Positions 17,463 through 24,615 of a stretch of DNA of 40,336 nt are shown here, piece by piece; positions within the stretch are counted from its first letter, which is position 1, and the number at the start of each line of letters is the position of its first letter. This stretch comes from Burkholderiales bacterium 70-64 (GTDB lineage Bacteria > Pseudomonadota > Gammaproteobacteria > Burkholderiales > Burkholderiaceae_E). Position numbers and translations under genes: made by a program. The notes under the pieces are model-generated. The model made no database searches and was not told the origin of the DNA. It worked only from the letters and a program-made list of their open reading frames with translations. The stretch covers positions 1-40,336 of the forward strand of contig MKUQ01000045.1 of the NCBI GenBank assembly GCA_001898645.1. Reading direction: 5' to 3'.

Positions 17463-18767
17463 CTACCTTAGCAGCGCGGCGACCGCCTTCGTCTGCTCGT
17501 GCTCGAACGCGGGCGCGAAATCGTCCAGTTCCGCCGATTCCAGTCCGACTTCCGTGCTGATTGCCCATTGCCGCCAGCTCGACACTGCCGCGTGCACCTC
17601 GGCCAGGGCGGCCAGAGCCTGGTCTCTATCCAGCGCGAAGTAGGCCGCACGCTCGAGGAGCATCTGCACATCGGTGATCGGCCCGTCCTGCTCGGACAGC
17701 CAGGTCTTGGACTCGCGCTCCTTGTCCGGGAACGGATTGATGTCGAAGGCGGGGGCCAGGCGCCACAGCCCACGTTCCACGTGCAGGAAGCCGTGGTTCT
17801 GCAGGTGATCGTCCACATTGGTGATCAGCAGGTTGAACACGAGGCGGCGCCAGAGTTGGCGAACGTCCTGCGTCGGTGCATGGCCGTGGGTGCGGATGGC
17901 ATCGGCGATCTCGGTGTAGCTGCGATCTTCCTCGCGCGCAGCCTGGAGCAGTGTGGCAGCCGATTGATACGGAATCCGTCCGTCGGCGCCGTCGCGATCG
18001 AAGCGGCGGATGACCGCCACGGGCACGTCGCCCCCAACTCCACCCAATTGCACGATGCGCGCCGGGGCGGCCGCTATGCCCGCCTGCGCGGCCAGCTTCA
18101 GGGCCAGGACTTCCCCGCGGGTGACGCTGCGCGTATCGCCCACGCTCGGGAACTTGCCGATGGCGAGCCAGCCATCCTCGTCCACCATCGTGCATTTGGG
18201 CCGCATGCCGCCCAGCGAGGTGCCCTTGCCTTGCAGGTAGCGCAGGTCCTCGGCCGTTTCCTCCCCGCGCTCGACCGCACGGCTGGCCTGGAAGACCCGC
18301 TCCAGCTCGATCGATGGCGGTGTGCTGCGGCGCCCTGCCGCGGCCGTTCGGTGCCAGGCGCCGTCCGGGTCGCGCAGGCGCAGCGCGCCGACGCGGCTGA
18401 AGTCATCGACGGCCAGCAGATAGTCCAACTCGGTGAGGGCCGGGAGGCGAGGATCGTCCTTGCGGCGCCTGGCATGGTCGCGGGCGATGACACGCCGGCC
18501 CCAGGCATCCGGTGCCGTATCGGCGATCGCGCCGTGAAAGACGGAATCGTGCGGCGAGGCGGCCTTGTGGGTCTGGTAGCCCAGCGCCAGTTGCAGGTCG
18601 GCCGAGACGTTGAACCGCTCCGGGTTGGCCAGCCAGGATTCATCGTAGGCGACGGCGCTGTTCTCGCGCCTGCCCTGGCGGACATACACCAGCGAGCCGA
18701 CCGGCAGGCCCGCCTTGCCGATGCAAAGCTGGACTTGCCGTCGGACCGGTGTCACGGCGGCTTTCAC
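17463..18767 (-). CDS. hipA: HipA-family kinase toxin, second module
   Basis: This 434-residue HipA-like kinase belongs to a different subgroup from the one at 3097-4539. It has the N-terminal HipA domain (about 1-130), P-loop GTSLGGMRPK at 182-191, the ATP-binding lysine in AIGKFPS (K205), RRFDRDG at 254-260, the catalytic loop NVDDHLQN at 317-324 (D320, N324) and the metal-binding D342 in APAFDINP. All kinase residues are present. The start is a GTG at 18765-18767 that overlaps the hipB stop by 4 bp (GTGA), which signals translational coupling. It is predicted to phosphorylate a translation-related target; the substrate cannot be told from sequence. The cell thus carries two independent HipA kinases within 15 kb. 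Confidence 0.9.
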   Translation of the reverse strand: MKAAVTPVRRQVQLCIGKAGLPVGSLVYVRQGRRENSAVAYDESWLANPERFNVSADLQLALGYQTHKAASPHDSVFHGAIADTAPDAWGRRVIARDHARRRKDDPRLPALTELDYLLAVDDFSRVGALRLRDPDGAWHRTAAAGRRSTPPSIELERVFQASRAVERGEETAEDLRYLQGKGTSLGGMRPKCTMVDEDGWLAIGKFPSVGDTRSVTRGEVLALKLAAQAGIAAAPARIVQLGGVGGDVPVAVIRRFDRDGADGRIPYQSAATLLQAAREEDRSYTEIADAIRTHGHAPTQDVRQLWRRLVFNLLITNVDDHLQNHGFLHVERGLWRLAPAFDINPFPDKERESKTWLSEQDGPITDVQMLLERAAYFALDRDQALAALAEVHAAVSSWRQWAISTEVGLESAELDDFAPAFEHEQTKAVAALLR

Positions 18768-19087
18768 AGTGCTCCCGAGGCGCCGCGTCTGCTGCGCACG
18801 CGCTTGGGCAGCTGCGCATCCATCAATGTCAGGCCGATCTCGTCGTTCGGGGTGTCCAGCAGGTGCGCCAGCGCCTGGATCTCGCCAAAGACGTGCAGCG
18901 CGCGGGCGAAGAAATGAATGGGCACGCGCGCGTCGCCTTTTTCCATGCGCCGGACGGTGGACAGGGACGCGCCCATGCGCTCTGCCAGCGATGCCTGGGA
19001 AATGTGGCGCCGCCGGCGGGCCAGGGAAATGTCACTGCCGAGCTTGTGGATGGCCCGCTCGACAGGCGAAGGGAGGGGGGATTCCAT
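18764..19087 (-). CDS. hipB: HipB-like XRE antitoxin, second module
   Basis: This 107-residue helix-turn-helix protein starts at ATG 19087 (MESPLPSPVERAIHKLGSDISLARRRRHIS). The HTH covers about residues 19-60: ISQASLAERMGASLSTVRRMEKGDARVPIHFFARALHVFG. An upstream in-frame ATG at 19141 would add 18 residues, but that codon overlaps the -10 box, so the shorter start with AGGA 8 bp upstream is preferred. The protein should neutralise the HipA encoded immediately downstream and repress the operon through the palindrome at 19123-19140. The C-terminal tail (PKRVRSRRGASGAL) is basic and probably flexible. Confidence 0.88.
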   Translation of the reverse strand: MESPLPSPVERAIHKLGSDISLARRRRHISQASLAERMGASLSTVRRMEKGDARVPIHFFARALHVFGEIQALAHLLDTPNDEIGLTLMDAQLPKRVRSRRGASGAL

Positions 19088-19122
19088 TATGGAGTCCTCA
19101 TCGGGACTTGAATCAAGCTTTA

Positions 19123-19168
19123 TGGCTCCAATCGGAGCCATTATAGAAAGACTTCGCCTGGGCTACAA
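19123..19168 (-). promoter_or_regulatory. Promoter and operator of the second hipBA module
   Basis: On the minus strand, TTGTAG (19163-19168) and TATAAT (19140-19145) are 17 bp apart. The -10 box adjoins a perfect palindrome, TGGCTCC-N4-GGAGCCA (19123-19140, 18 bp). A weaker repeat AGTCC-N6-GGACT lies 31 bp further (19093-19108), about three helical turns away. This explains autoregulation by the HipB-like protein and places the transcript start inside the operator. Confidence 0.78.
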
Positions 19169-19446
19169 GTAACAAGTCTCAGGGGAGTCTTTAAGATCCG
19201 AAATCGCTCTTATAGGAATTGATATTTTGTTTCAGTCGGCCACTTGGAATCCATGATCTGCGTTGTAGCCCACAGCGGTTCCGGGCTTCTTGCTCATTGG
19301 CTGGACCCTGTCTTCGAGGCCCTGATCTGATTCGCGCTAGCACCCGCTTGCGCGGCGACAGGATCCTGCAGGTTGCCGTCGCTGTCGCCGGTCCTCCGGG
19401 TCGATGCGGCCCGGCCGCGAGCCGGACCCCCGTTCGCCAGCCTGCT
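19169..19446. other. Gap at the right edge of the defence island
   Basis: No gene or RNA is seen. From here rightward the sequence becomes uniformly very GC-rich, so this gap is a plausible edge of the island. I found no tRNA or direct repeat marking an attachment site. Confidence 0.4.
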
Positions 19447-19926
19447 CTAGTGCAGCGCCGGCCGGCTGAAGTGGCCGTGCCGCGCCGGGCTCATCAGCGC
19501 GTGGAACTGCTCGCGCGACACCTGCAGCAGGCACTCGTGGTCGCCGCCCTCCATGTAGACCGTCTCGCCGGCCTCGAGATCGTCATCGACCACCGTCTCG
19601 ACGCCCCAGGCCATGCCCACCGGCGGCAGTGCGCCGAACTCGCAATCGCCGAACAGCGCCGTGATGCGTTGCTCGTCGGACAGGCGCAGCTCGTGGCGAC
19701 CGAGCAGCTGCCCGATCCGGCCGAGCATGACCATCCGGTCGGCCGGCACGACCGCCATCACGTACCCGGCGTCGTCTTCGAGGAGCACCGGCTTGGCGAG
19801 CTGATGGGGCATCACATGGGCGGCGCGGGCGGTTTCCGCGCTGCTGCGGGTGCGCTCGTGCGCGCACACCTCGTACCGGGCGCCGTGCTGGTCGAGGTAG
19901 AGGGCGAGTCGCGAGGGAATCGTCAT
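19447..19926 (-). CDS. YbaK/EbsC-type aminoacyl-tRNA deacylase domain protein
   Basis: This 159-residue protein starts at ATG 19926 behind AAGGAG at 7 bp (MTIPSRLALYLDQHGARYEV). It has the YbaK fold: the N-terminal HERTRSSAETARAAHVMPHQLAKPVLLEDD segment with the conserved lysine in AKPVLL, then YVMAVVPADRMVML, a glycine-rich GALPPVGMAWG loop, and a C-terminal YMEGGDHECLLQVSREQF. Proteins of this group hydrolyse mischarged aminoacyl-tRNA (Cys-tRNA-Pro or related) in the cytoplasm. The exact substrate cannot be assigned; it belongs to the short YeaK-like or YbaK-like branch. It is a free-standing gene divergent from the Uma2 gene. Confidence 0.85.
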   Translation of the reverse strand: MTIPSRLALYLDQHGARYEVCAHERTRSSAETARAAHVMPHQLAKPVLLEDDAGYVMAVVPADRMVMLGRIGQLLGRHELRLSDEQRITALFGDCEFGALPPVGMAWGVETVVDDDLEAGETVYMEGGDHECLLQVSREQFHALMSPARHGHFSRPALH

Positions 19927-20233
19927 GATGGACTCCTTTGCGCCGACTGGCGCCGCGCCACGGCCGGCGCACGGCACGTGCTGTATGCCCCGCACGCCGG
20001 TCGCACGACCGAGTTTGCGCCGAAGCGGCGCTTCCCGCCAGGGCCGACGGAGTGTGCCGGAGCCCCTCGGGCCGTCTACCGGCCCGGGCGGGCCGGCACC
20101 CCTTCGAATCCGACAGGAGCCGCACCGGCGCGCCCGGCATCGGCCTTCGTGCTCGGCCATCCGGCCGATGCGCACCGGGCTACACTGGGGCATCCTTCAT
20201 CGAGCCCTCGCCCCGCAACCCGGAGCCTGCCCC
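19927..20233. other. Divergent non-coding region
   Basis: No gene is seen in these 307 bp between the YbaK-type gene and the Uma2 gene. A TACACT at 20181-20186 is a possible -10 box for the Uma2 gene but has no clear -35 partner. Confidence 0.35.
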
Positions 20234-20806
20234 GTGAGCGCCATCGTCGAGCCCACCCGCCACAAGCTGTCGATCGACGACTTCGAACGGCTCGCCACGG
20301 CCGGCATCCTTGCCGAGGACAGCCGCGTCGAGCTGATCGAAGGAGACCTGATCGACATGCCACCGATCGGAACCGGCCACATGTCGGTCAGCCTGCGCCT
20401 GACCCGCCTGCTCGTACGCCGCGCCGGCGACGACGCGATCGTCTCGGTTGCGCACCCGCTGCGGCTGCCGCCGTGGTCGATGCCGCAGCCCGACTTCATG
20501 CTGCTGAAGCCGCGGCCCGACGACTACGCGAGCGGACATCCCGGCGCCGACGACGTGCTGCTGGCGGTCGAGGTGTCGGACGCCACGCTGCGCTACGACC
20601 GGGGCACCAAGGCGCGCGTCTACGCCTCGCACGGCGTGCGCGAATACTGGATCGTCGAGGTCGAGCCGCACCGGCTGTACGTGTTCCGCGAGCCGGTGTC
20701 CGCCGAAGGGCGTTACGCCTGGATGCGCACGCTGGATGCTCCGTTCGTCATCGAAGCTTCCGCGCTGCCGCAGGTTTCGCTGCGGTCCGAGGAGATCTGG
20801 CGCTGA
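20234..20806 (+). CDS. Uma2-family PD-(D/E)XK endonuclease
   Basis: This 190-residue protein starts at GTG 20234 with GGAG 8 bp upstream. It has the Uma2 pattern: N-terminal LSIDDFERLATAGILAEDSRVELIEGDLIDM, then the nuclease core PQPDFMLL (D87), LLAVEVSDATLRYDRGTKARVYASHGVREYWIVE with E113 and K126, giving a D-ExV-K active site. Uma2 proteins are putative restriction-like endonucleases, widespread and of unclear biological role. A very small ribbon-helix-helix frame follows after 3 bp. Active-site residues are intact. Confidence 0.88.
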   Translation: MSAIVEPTRHKLSIDDFERLATAGILAEDSRVELIEGDLIDMPPIGTGHMSVSLRLTRLLVRRAGDDAIVSVAHPLRLPPWSMPQPDFMLLKPRPDDYASGHPGADDVLLAVEVSDATLRYDRGTKARVYASHGVREYWIVEVEPHRLYVFREPVSAEGRYAWMRTLDAPFVIEASALPQVSLRSEEIWR

Positions 20807-20809
20807 AAC

Positions 20810-20962
20810 ATGGACGCCATCCGCGAGTTGGCGCGTCGGGAAGGACGGCCAATCTCCGAAGTCGTCAATGAGCTGCTTGCCGAAGGTCTGCAGAAGAGAC
20901 GTTCAAAGGCGGCCGCCGGCTTCGAGCGAAGCGATGGCCGCCCGACGGGCACCGAGAGGTGA
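20810..20962 (+). CDS. Small ribbon-helix-helix fragment (antitoxin-like)
   Basis: This 50-residue frame starts at ATG 20810, 3 bp after the Uma2 stop and in the same reading frame. Residues 2-30 (AIRELARREGRPISEVVNELLAEGLQKRR) look like the two helices of a CopG/VapB-type ribbon-helix-helix antitoxin, but the N-terminal DNA-binding beta strand that normally precedes them is missing. No toxin gene follows; the next gene is icmF on the opposite strand 26 bp away. It may be the remnant of a vapBC-like antitoxin, or a helix pair that once extended the Uma2 protein. Confidence 0.5.
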   Translation: MDAIRELARREGRPISEVVNELLAEGLQKRRSKAAAGFERSDGRPTGTER

Positions 20963-20988
20963 CCGGGCTCGTCCAGCCTCGATCGTCT

Positions 20989-23900
20989 TCACATATTGCG
21001 CCGGTACTGCCCGCCGACCTCGAACAGCGCGTTGGTGATCTGGCCGAGCGAGCACACCCGCACCGCGTCCATCAGCACCTCGAACACGTTGGCGTCGGCG
21101 ATCACCGCGGCCTTCAGGCGCGCCAGCATGGCCGGCGCCTCGGCGGCGTGGCGGGCATGGAAGTCGGCCAGGCGCGCCAGCTGCGACTGCTTCTCCTCCT
21201 CGGTCGAGCGCGCCAGCTCGAGCTTGGCCGGGATCGGGTCGCCGTGCGGGTTGCGGAAGGTGTTCACGCCGATGACCGGGTGCTCCCCGGTGTGCTTGAG
21301 CATCTCGTAGTGCAGGCTCTCGTCCTGGATGCGCCCGCGCTGGTAGCCGGTCTCCATGGCGCCGAGCACGCCGCCGCGCTCGGCGATGCGCTCGAACTCG
21401 GCCAGCACCGACTCCTCGACCAGCTCGGTGAGCTCCTCGACGATGAAGCTGCCCTGGTTGGGGTTCTCGTTCTTCGCCAGCCCCCACTCGCGGTTGATGA
21501 TCAGCTGGATCGCCATGGCGCGACGCACGCTCTCCTCGGTGGGCGTGGTGATGGCCTCGTCGTAGGCGTTGGTGTGCAGGCTGTTGGCGTTGTCGTAGGT
21601 GGCGATGAGCGCCTGCAGCGTGGTGCGGATGTCGTTGAAGGCGATCTCCTGCGCGTGCAGGCTCCTGCCGCTGGTCTGGCAGTGGTACTTCAGCTTCTGG
21701 CTGCGCTCGTTGGCGCCGTAGCGGTCGCGCATCGCCACCGCCCAGATGCGCCGCGCCACCCGCCCCATCACCGTGTACTCGGGGTCCATGCCGTTGCTGA
21801 AGAAGAACGACAGGTTGGGGGCGAAGTCGTCGACGTGCATGCCGCGCGCCAGGTAGGCCTCCACGAAGGTGAAGCCGTTGGACAGCGTGAAGGCGAGCTG
21901 GCTGATCGGGTTGGCGCCGGCCTCGGCGATGTGATAGCCGCTGATCGACACCGAGTAGAAGTTGCGCACGTCGTGATGCACGAAGTACTCGGCGATATCG
22001 CCCATTACCTTCAGGCTGAACTCGGTGGAGAACAGGCAGGTGTTCTGGCCCTGCTCCTCCTTCAGGATGTCGGCCTGCACCGTGCCGCGCACGGTGGAGA
22101 TGGTCCACGCCCGGATCTTGGCGTACTCGTCGTCGGTGGGCTCGCGGCCGTTCTCGCGCGCGAACTTCTCCACCTGCTGGTCGATGGCGGTGTTCATGAA
22201 CATCGCCAGGATGGTCGGCGCCGGGCCGTTGATCGTCATGCTGACGCTGGTGGCCGGATCGCACAGGTCGAAGCCCGAGTACAGCACCTTCATGTCGTCG
22301 AGCGTAGCGATGCTCACCCCGGCATTGCCCACCTTGCCGTAGATGTCGGGGCGCGGGCCGGGATCCTGCCCGTACAGCGTGACCGAGTCGAAGGCGGTCG
22401 ACAGCCGCTTGGCCGGCATGCCTTCGGAGAGCAGCTTGAAGCGCCGGTTGGTGCGGAACGGGTCGCCCTCGCCGGCGAACATGCGCGTGGGGTCCTCGTT
22501 CTCGCGCTTGAAGGCGAACACCCCGGCGGTGTAGGGGAACGACCCGGGCACGTTCTCCAGCAGCAGCCACTTCAGCAGCTCGCCGTGGTCCTCGTACGCC
22601 GGCAGCGCCACCTTGCGCACCTTGGTGCCCGACAGCGAAGTGTAGGTGAGCCGGGTGCGGATCTCGCGGTCGCGGATCTTCACCACGTACTCGTCGCCTT
22701 CGTAGGCGCGCTGCATGGCCGGCCACATCGCCAGCAGCTTCTTCGAGCCGGCCTCGAGCAGCGCCTCGCGCCTGTCGGCCAGCGCCTCCACCGTCTTGCG
22801 CGCGCCGCTCCGCTCGGCATCGTCCTCGTGCAGCATGCGCGCGCTCTCGCGCAACTGCTGCACCTCGCGCGCCAGGCGCGCCTGCGCGCGCGCGTGCTGT
22901 TTGTAGCCGCGCACCGCCTCGGCGATCTCGGCCAGGTAGCGCGCCCGCCCGGGCGGCACGATCGTCACCCGGCTGGTCGAATGGCGCGTGCCCGCGCGCG
23001 GCAGCCGGCCCGCGGGCCGGCCCTCGGCGTCGAGCGGAATGCGCAGGCCGAGCTCGACGAGCCGCGGCAGCATGCCCTGGTAGAGCGCGGTCACGCCGTC
23101 GTCGTTGAAATGCGAGGCCTGGGTGCCGTACACCGGCATCTCCTCGGGGCGCCGGGCGAACGCCTCCCGGTTGCGCTGGTACTGCTTGGAGACGTCGCGC
23201 AGCGCGTCCATCGCACCCTTGCGGTCGAACTTGTTGATGGCCACGAAGTCGGCGAAGTCCAGCATGTCGATTTTCTCGAGCTGGCTGGCCGCGCCGAACT
23301 CCGGCGTCATCACGTACAGCGTGGCGTCCACCAGCGGCACGATGGCCGCGTCGCCCTGGCCGATGCCGGAGGTCTCGACGATGATCAGGTCGAAGCCGGC
23401 CACCTTGCAGGCGGCGATCGCGTCGGGCAGCGCCGCGCTCACCTCGCTGCCGGCCTCGCGCGTGGCCAGCGAGCGCATGTAGATGTTGGGATGGCCGATC
23501 GCGTTCATGCGGATGCGGTCGCCCAGCAGCGCGCCGCCGCTCTTGCGGCGCGTCGGGTCCACCGACAGCACCGCCACCCGCAGCCGGTCGTCCTGGTCCA
23601 GGCGCAGGCGGCGCACCAGCTCGTCGGTGAGGCTGGACTTGCCCGCGCCGCCGGTGCCGGTGATGCCCAGCGTCGGCGTGGCCGCGGCTTCGGCGCGCCG
23701 GTGCAGCTCGGTGCGCCAGGCGGCGAAGCCGTCGGCGTCGAGCCGCCCGGCGACGTGGCCGAGCTCGAGCGCGGTGATCGCCTGGGCCAGCGCGCGGCGC
23801 GAGGCGGCCAGGCGAGGTGCGGCGGCGGCGTCTTCCGCGCCGTGCGTGCCGTGCGTGCCGTGCGTGCCGTGCGTGCCGTGCGTGCCGTGCGTGCCGTGCG

Positions 23901-24429
23901 TGCCGCGCGGGTCGCCGGCGGCGCGGGCCGGAGCGACGATGGCATCGAGGTCGATCGGCGCGTACTGCGAGAGATCGGTGTCGCAGCGGCTGATCATGTC
24001 GGCGATCATCCCCTGCAGCCCCATGCGCTGGCCGTCCTCCGGGCTGTAGATGCGCGTCACGCCGTAGGCCTGCAGGGCCTCGATCTCCTCGGGCACGATC
24101 ACCCCGCCGCCGCCGCCGAACACCTTGACGTGGCCGGCGCCGGCCTCGCGCAGCAGGTCGATCATGTAGCGGAAGAACTCGACGTGGCCGCCCTGGTAGG
24201 ACGACACGGCGATGCCGTGCGCGTCCTCCTGCAGGGCACAGTCGACGATCTCGCGCACCGACCGGTTGTGCCCGAGATGGACCACTTCCGCGCCCTGGCT
24301 CTGCAGGATGCGCCGCATGATGTTGATCGATGCGTCGTGCCCGTCGAACAGCGACGCGGCGGTCACGAAGCGCACCCGGTTCTTCATCCGGTACTCGACG
24401 AGCTGCTTCTGGTCGGACAGGTCGGTCAT
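20989..24429 (-). CDS. icmF: Fused isobutyryl-CoA mutase IcmF
   Basis: This 1146-residue protein joins all parts of an adenosylcobalamin acyl-CoA mutase and its chaperone. Residues 1-150 are the B12-binding domain with DGHDAS at 29-34 (H31 as cobalt ligand) and a GGGGG turn near 105-109. Residues about 150-210 form a linker containing seven GTH repeats. A MeaB-like G-protein follows, with Walker A GTGGAGKS at 258-265 and a switch region around [10 protein letters not shown]. The mutase TIM barrel with substrate contacts occupies about 570-1146 (for example [23 protein letters not shown]). It interconverts isobutyryl-CoA and butyryl-CoA, or related pairs, in branched-chain acid metabolism. The ATG 24429 follows AGGA at 8 bp. 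A palindrome and a possible promoter lie about 90 bp upstream. Confidence 0.95.
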   Translation of the reverse strand: MTDLSDQKQLVEYRMKNRVRFVTAASLFDGHDASINIMRRILQSQGAEVVHLGHNRSVREIVDCALQEDAHGIAVSSYQGGHVEFFRYMIDLLREAGAGHVKVFGGGGGVIVPEEIEALQAYGVTRIYSPEDGQRMGLQGMIADMISRCDTDLSQYAPIDLDAIVAPARAAGDPRGTHGTHGTHGTHGTHGTHGTHGAEDAAAAPRLAASRRALAQAITALELGHVAGRLDADGFAAWRTELHRRAEAAATPTLGITGTGGAGKSSLTDELVRRLRLDQDDRLRVAVLSVDPTRRKSGGALLGDRIRMNAIGHPNIYMRSLATREAGSEVSAALPDAIAACKVAGFDLIIVETSGIGQGDAAIVPLVDATLYVMTPEFGAASQLEKIDMLDFADFVAINKFDRKGAMDALRDVSKQYQRNREAFARRPEEMPVYGTQASHFNDDGVTALYQGMLPRLVELGLRIPLDAEGRPAGRLPRAGTRHSTSRVTIVPPGRARYLAEIAEAVRGYKQHARAQARLAREVQQLRESARMLHEDDAERSGARKTVEALADRREALLEAGSKKLLAMWPAMQRAYEGDEYVVKIRDREIRTRLTYTSLSGTKVRKVALPAYEDHGELLKWLLLENVPGSFPYTAGVFAFKRENEDPTRMFAGEGDPFRTNRRFKLLSEGMPAKRLSTAFDSVTLYGQDPGPRPDIYGKVGNAGVSIATLDDMKVLYSGFDLCDPATSVSMTINGPAPTILAMFMNTAIDQQVEKFARENGREPTDDEYAKIRAWTISTVRGTVQADILKEEQGQNTCLFSTEFSLKVMGDIAEYFVHHDVRNFYSVSISGYHIAEAGANPISQLAFTLSNGFTFVEAYLARGMHVDDFAPNLSFFFSNGMDPEYTVMGRVARRIWAVAMRDRYGANERSQKLKYHCQTSGRSLHAQEIAFNDIRTTLQALIATYDNANSLHTNAYDEAITTPTEESVRRAMAIQLIINREWGLAKNENPNQGSFIVEELTELVEESVLAEFERIAERGGVLGAMETGYQRGRIQDESLHYEMLKHTGEHPVIGVNTFRNPHGDPIPAKLELARSTEEEKQSQLARLADFHARHAAEAPAMLARLKAAVIADANVFEVLMDAVRVCSLGQITNALFEVGGQYRRNM
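23839..23901. repeat. 9-bp tandem repeat, seven perfect copies, inside icmF
   Basis: The unit GCCGTGCGT is repeated seven times without a mismatch, followed by a diverged copy. On the coding strand it makes a Gly-Thr-His repeat at about residues 176-197 of IcmF, in the linker between the B12-binding and G-protein domains. The unit is a multiple of three, so copy-number change would keep the frame. Confidence 0.95.
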
Positions 24430-24516
24430 GGCGGGAATCCTGCTCGAGGCGGGGCTGACCCAGTATGGCGCGGCATCGGGCCGGTGGCGAGAAGGGCGCA
24501 GTCCCGACGTTAATTT

Positions 24517-24532
24517 ACGTTTACGTAAACGT
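24517..24532. promoter_or_regulatory. Perfect 16-bp palindrome upstream of icmF
   Basis: ACGTTTACGTAAACGT is a perfect palindrome about 90 bp upstream of the icmF start. On the minus strand TTGACG (24530-24535) overlaps it, with TAACGT 17 bp further as a weak -10. The motif resembles operators of the LiuR/LiuQ-type regulators that control branched-chain amino-acid and fatty-acid degradation in proteobacteria, which would suit icmF; the regulator is not in the window. Confidence 0.65.
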
Positions 24533-24615
24533 CAATATTAGGGCACCGGATGCTGCAATGCCCATTGCCGACTTCGCGGCCGCAAGCGCTCGCTACGATT
24601 CCTTCACACGGTTGC

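Noticed and set aside
19088-19141. Longer form of the second HipB starting at ATG 19141
   Set aside because: That codon overlaps the -10 box and operator, so it would not be in the transcript; ATG 19087 has a ribosome site.
23839-23901. Tandem repeat considered as a CRISPR array
   Set aside because: Units are 9 bp, directly adjacent and without spacers, and lie in frame within icmF.
20959-24513. Very long open frame on the plus strand opposite icmF
   Set aside because: It is the antisense shadow of a GC-rich, well-recognised gene; its residues are dominated by Arg, Gly, Ala, His and Val and show no motif.
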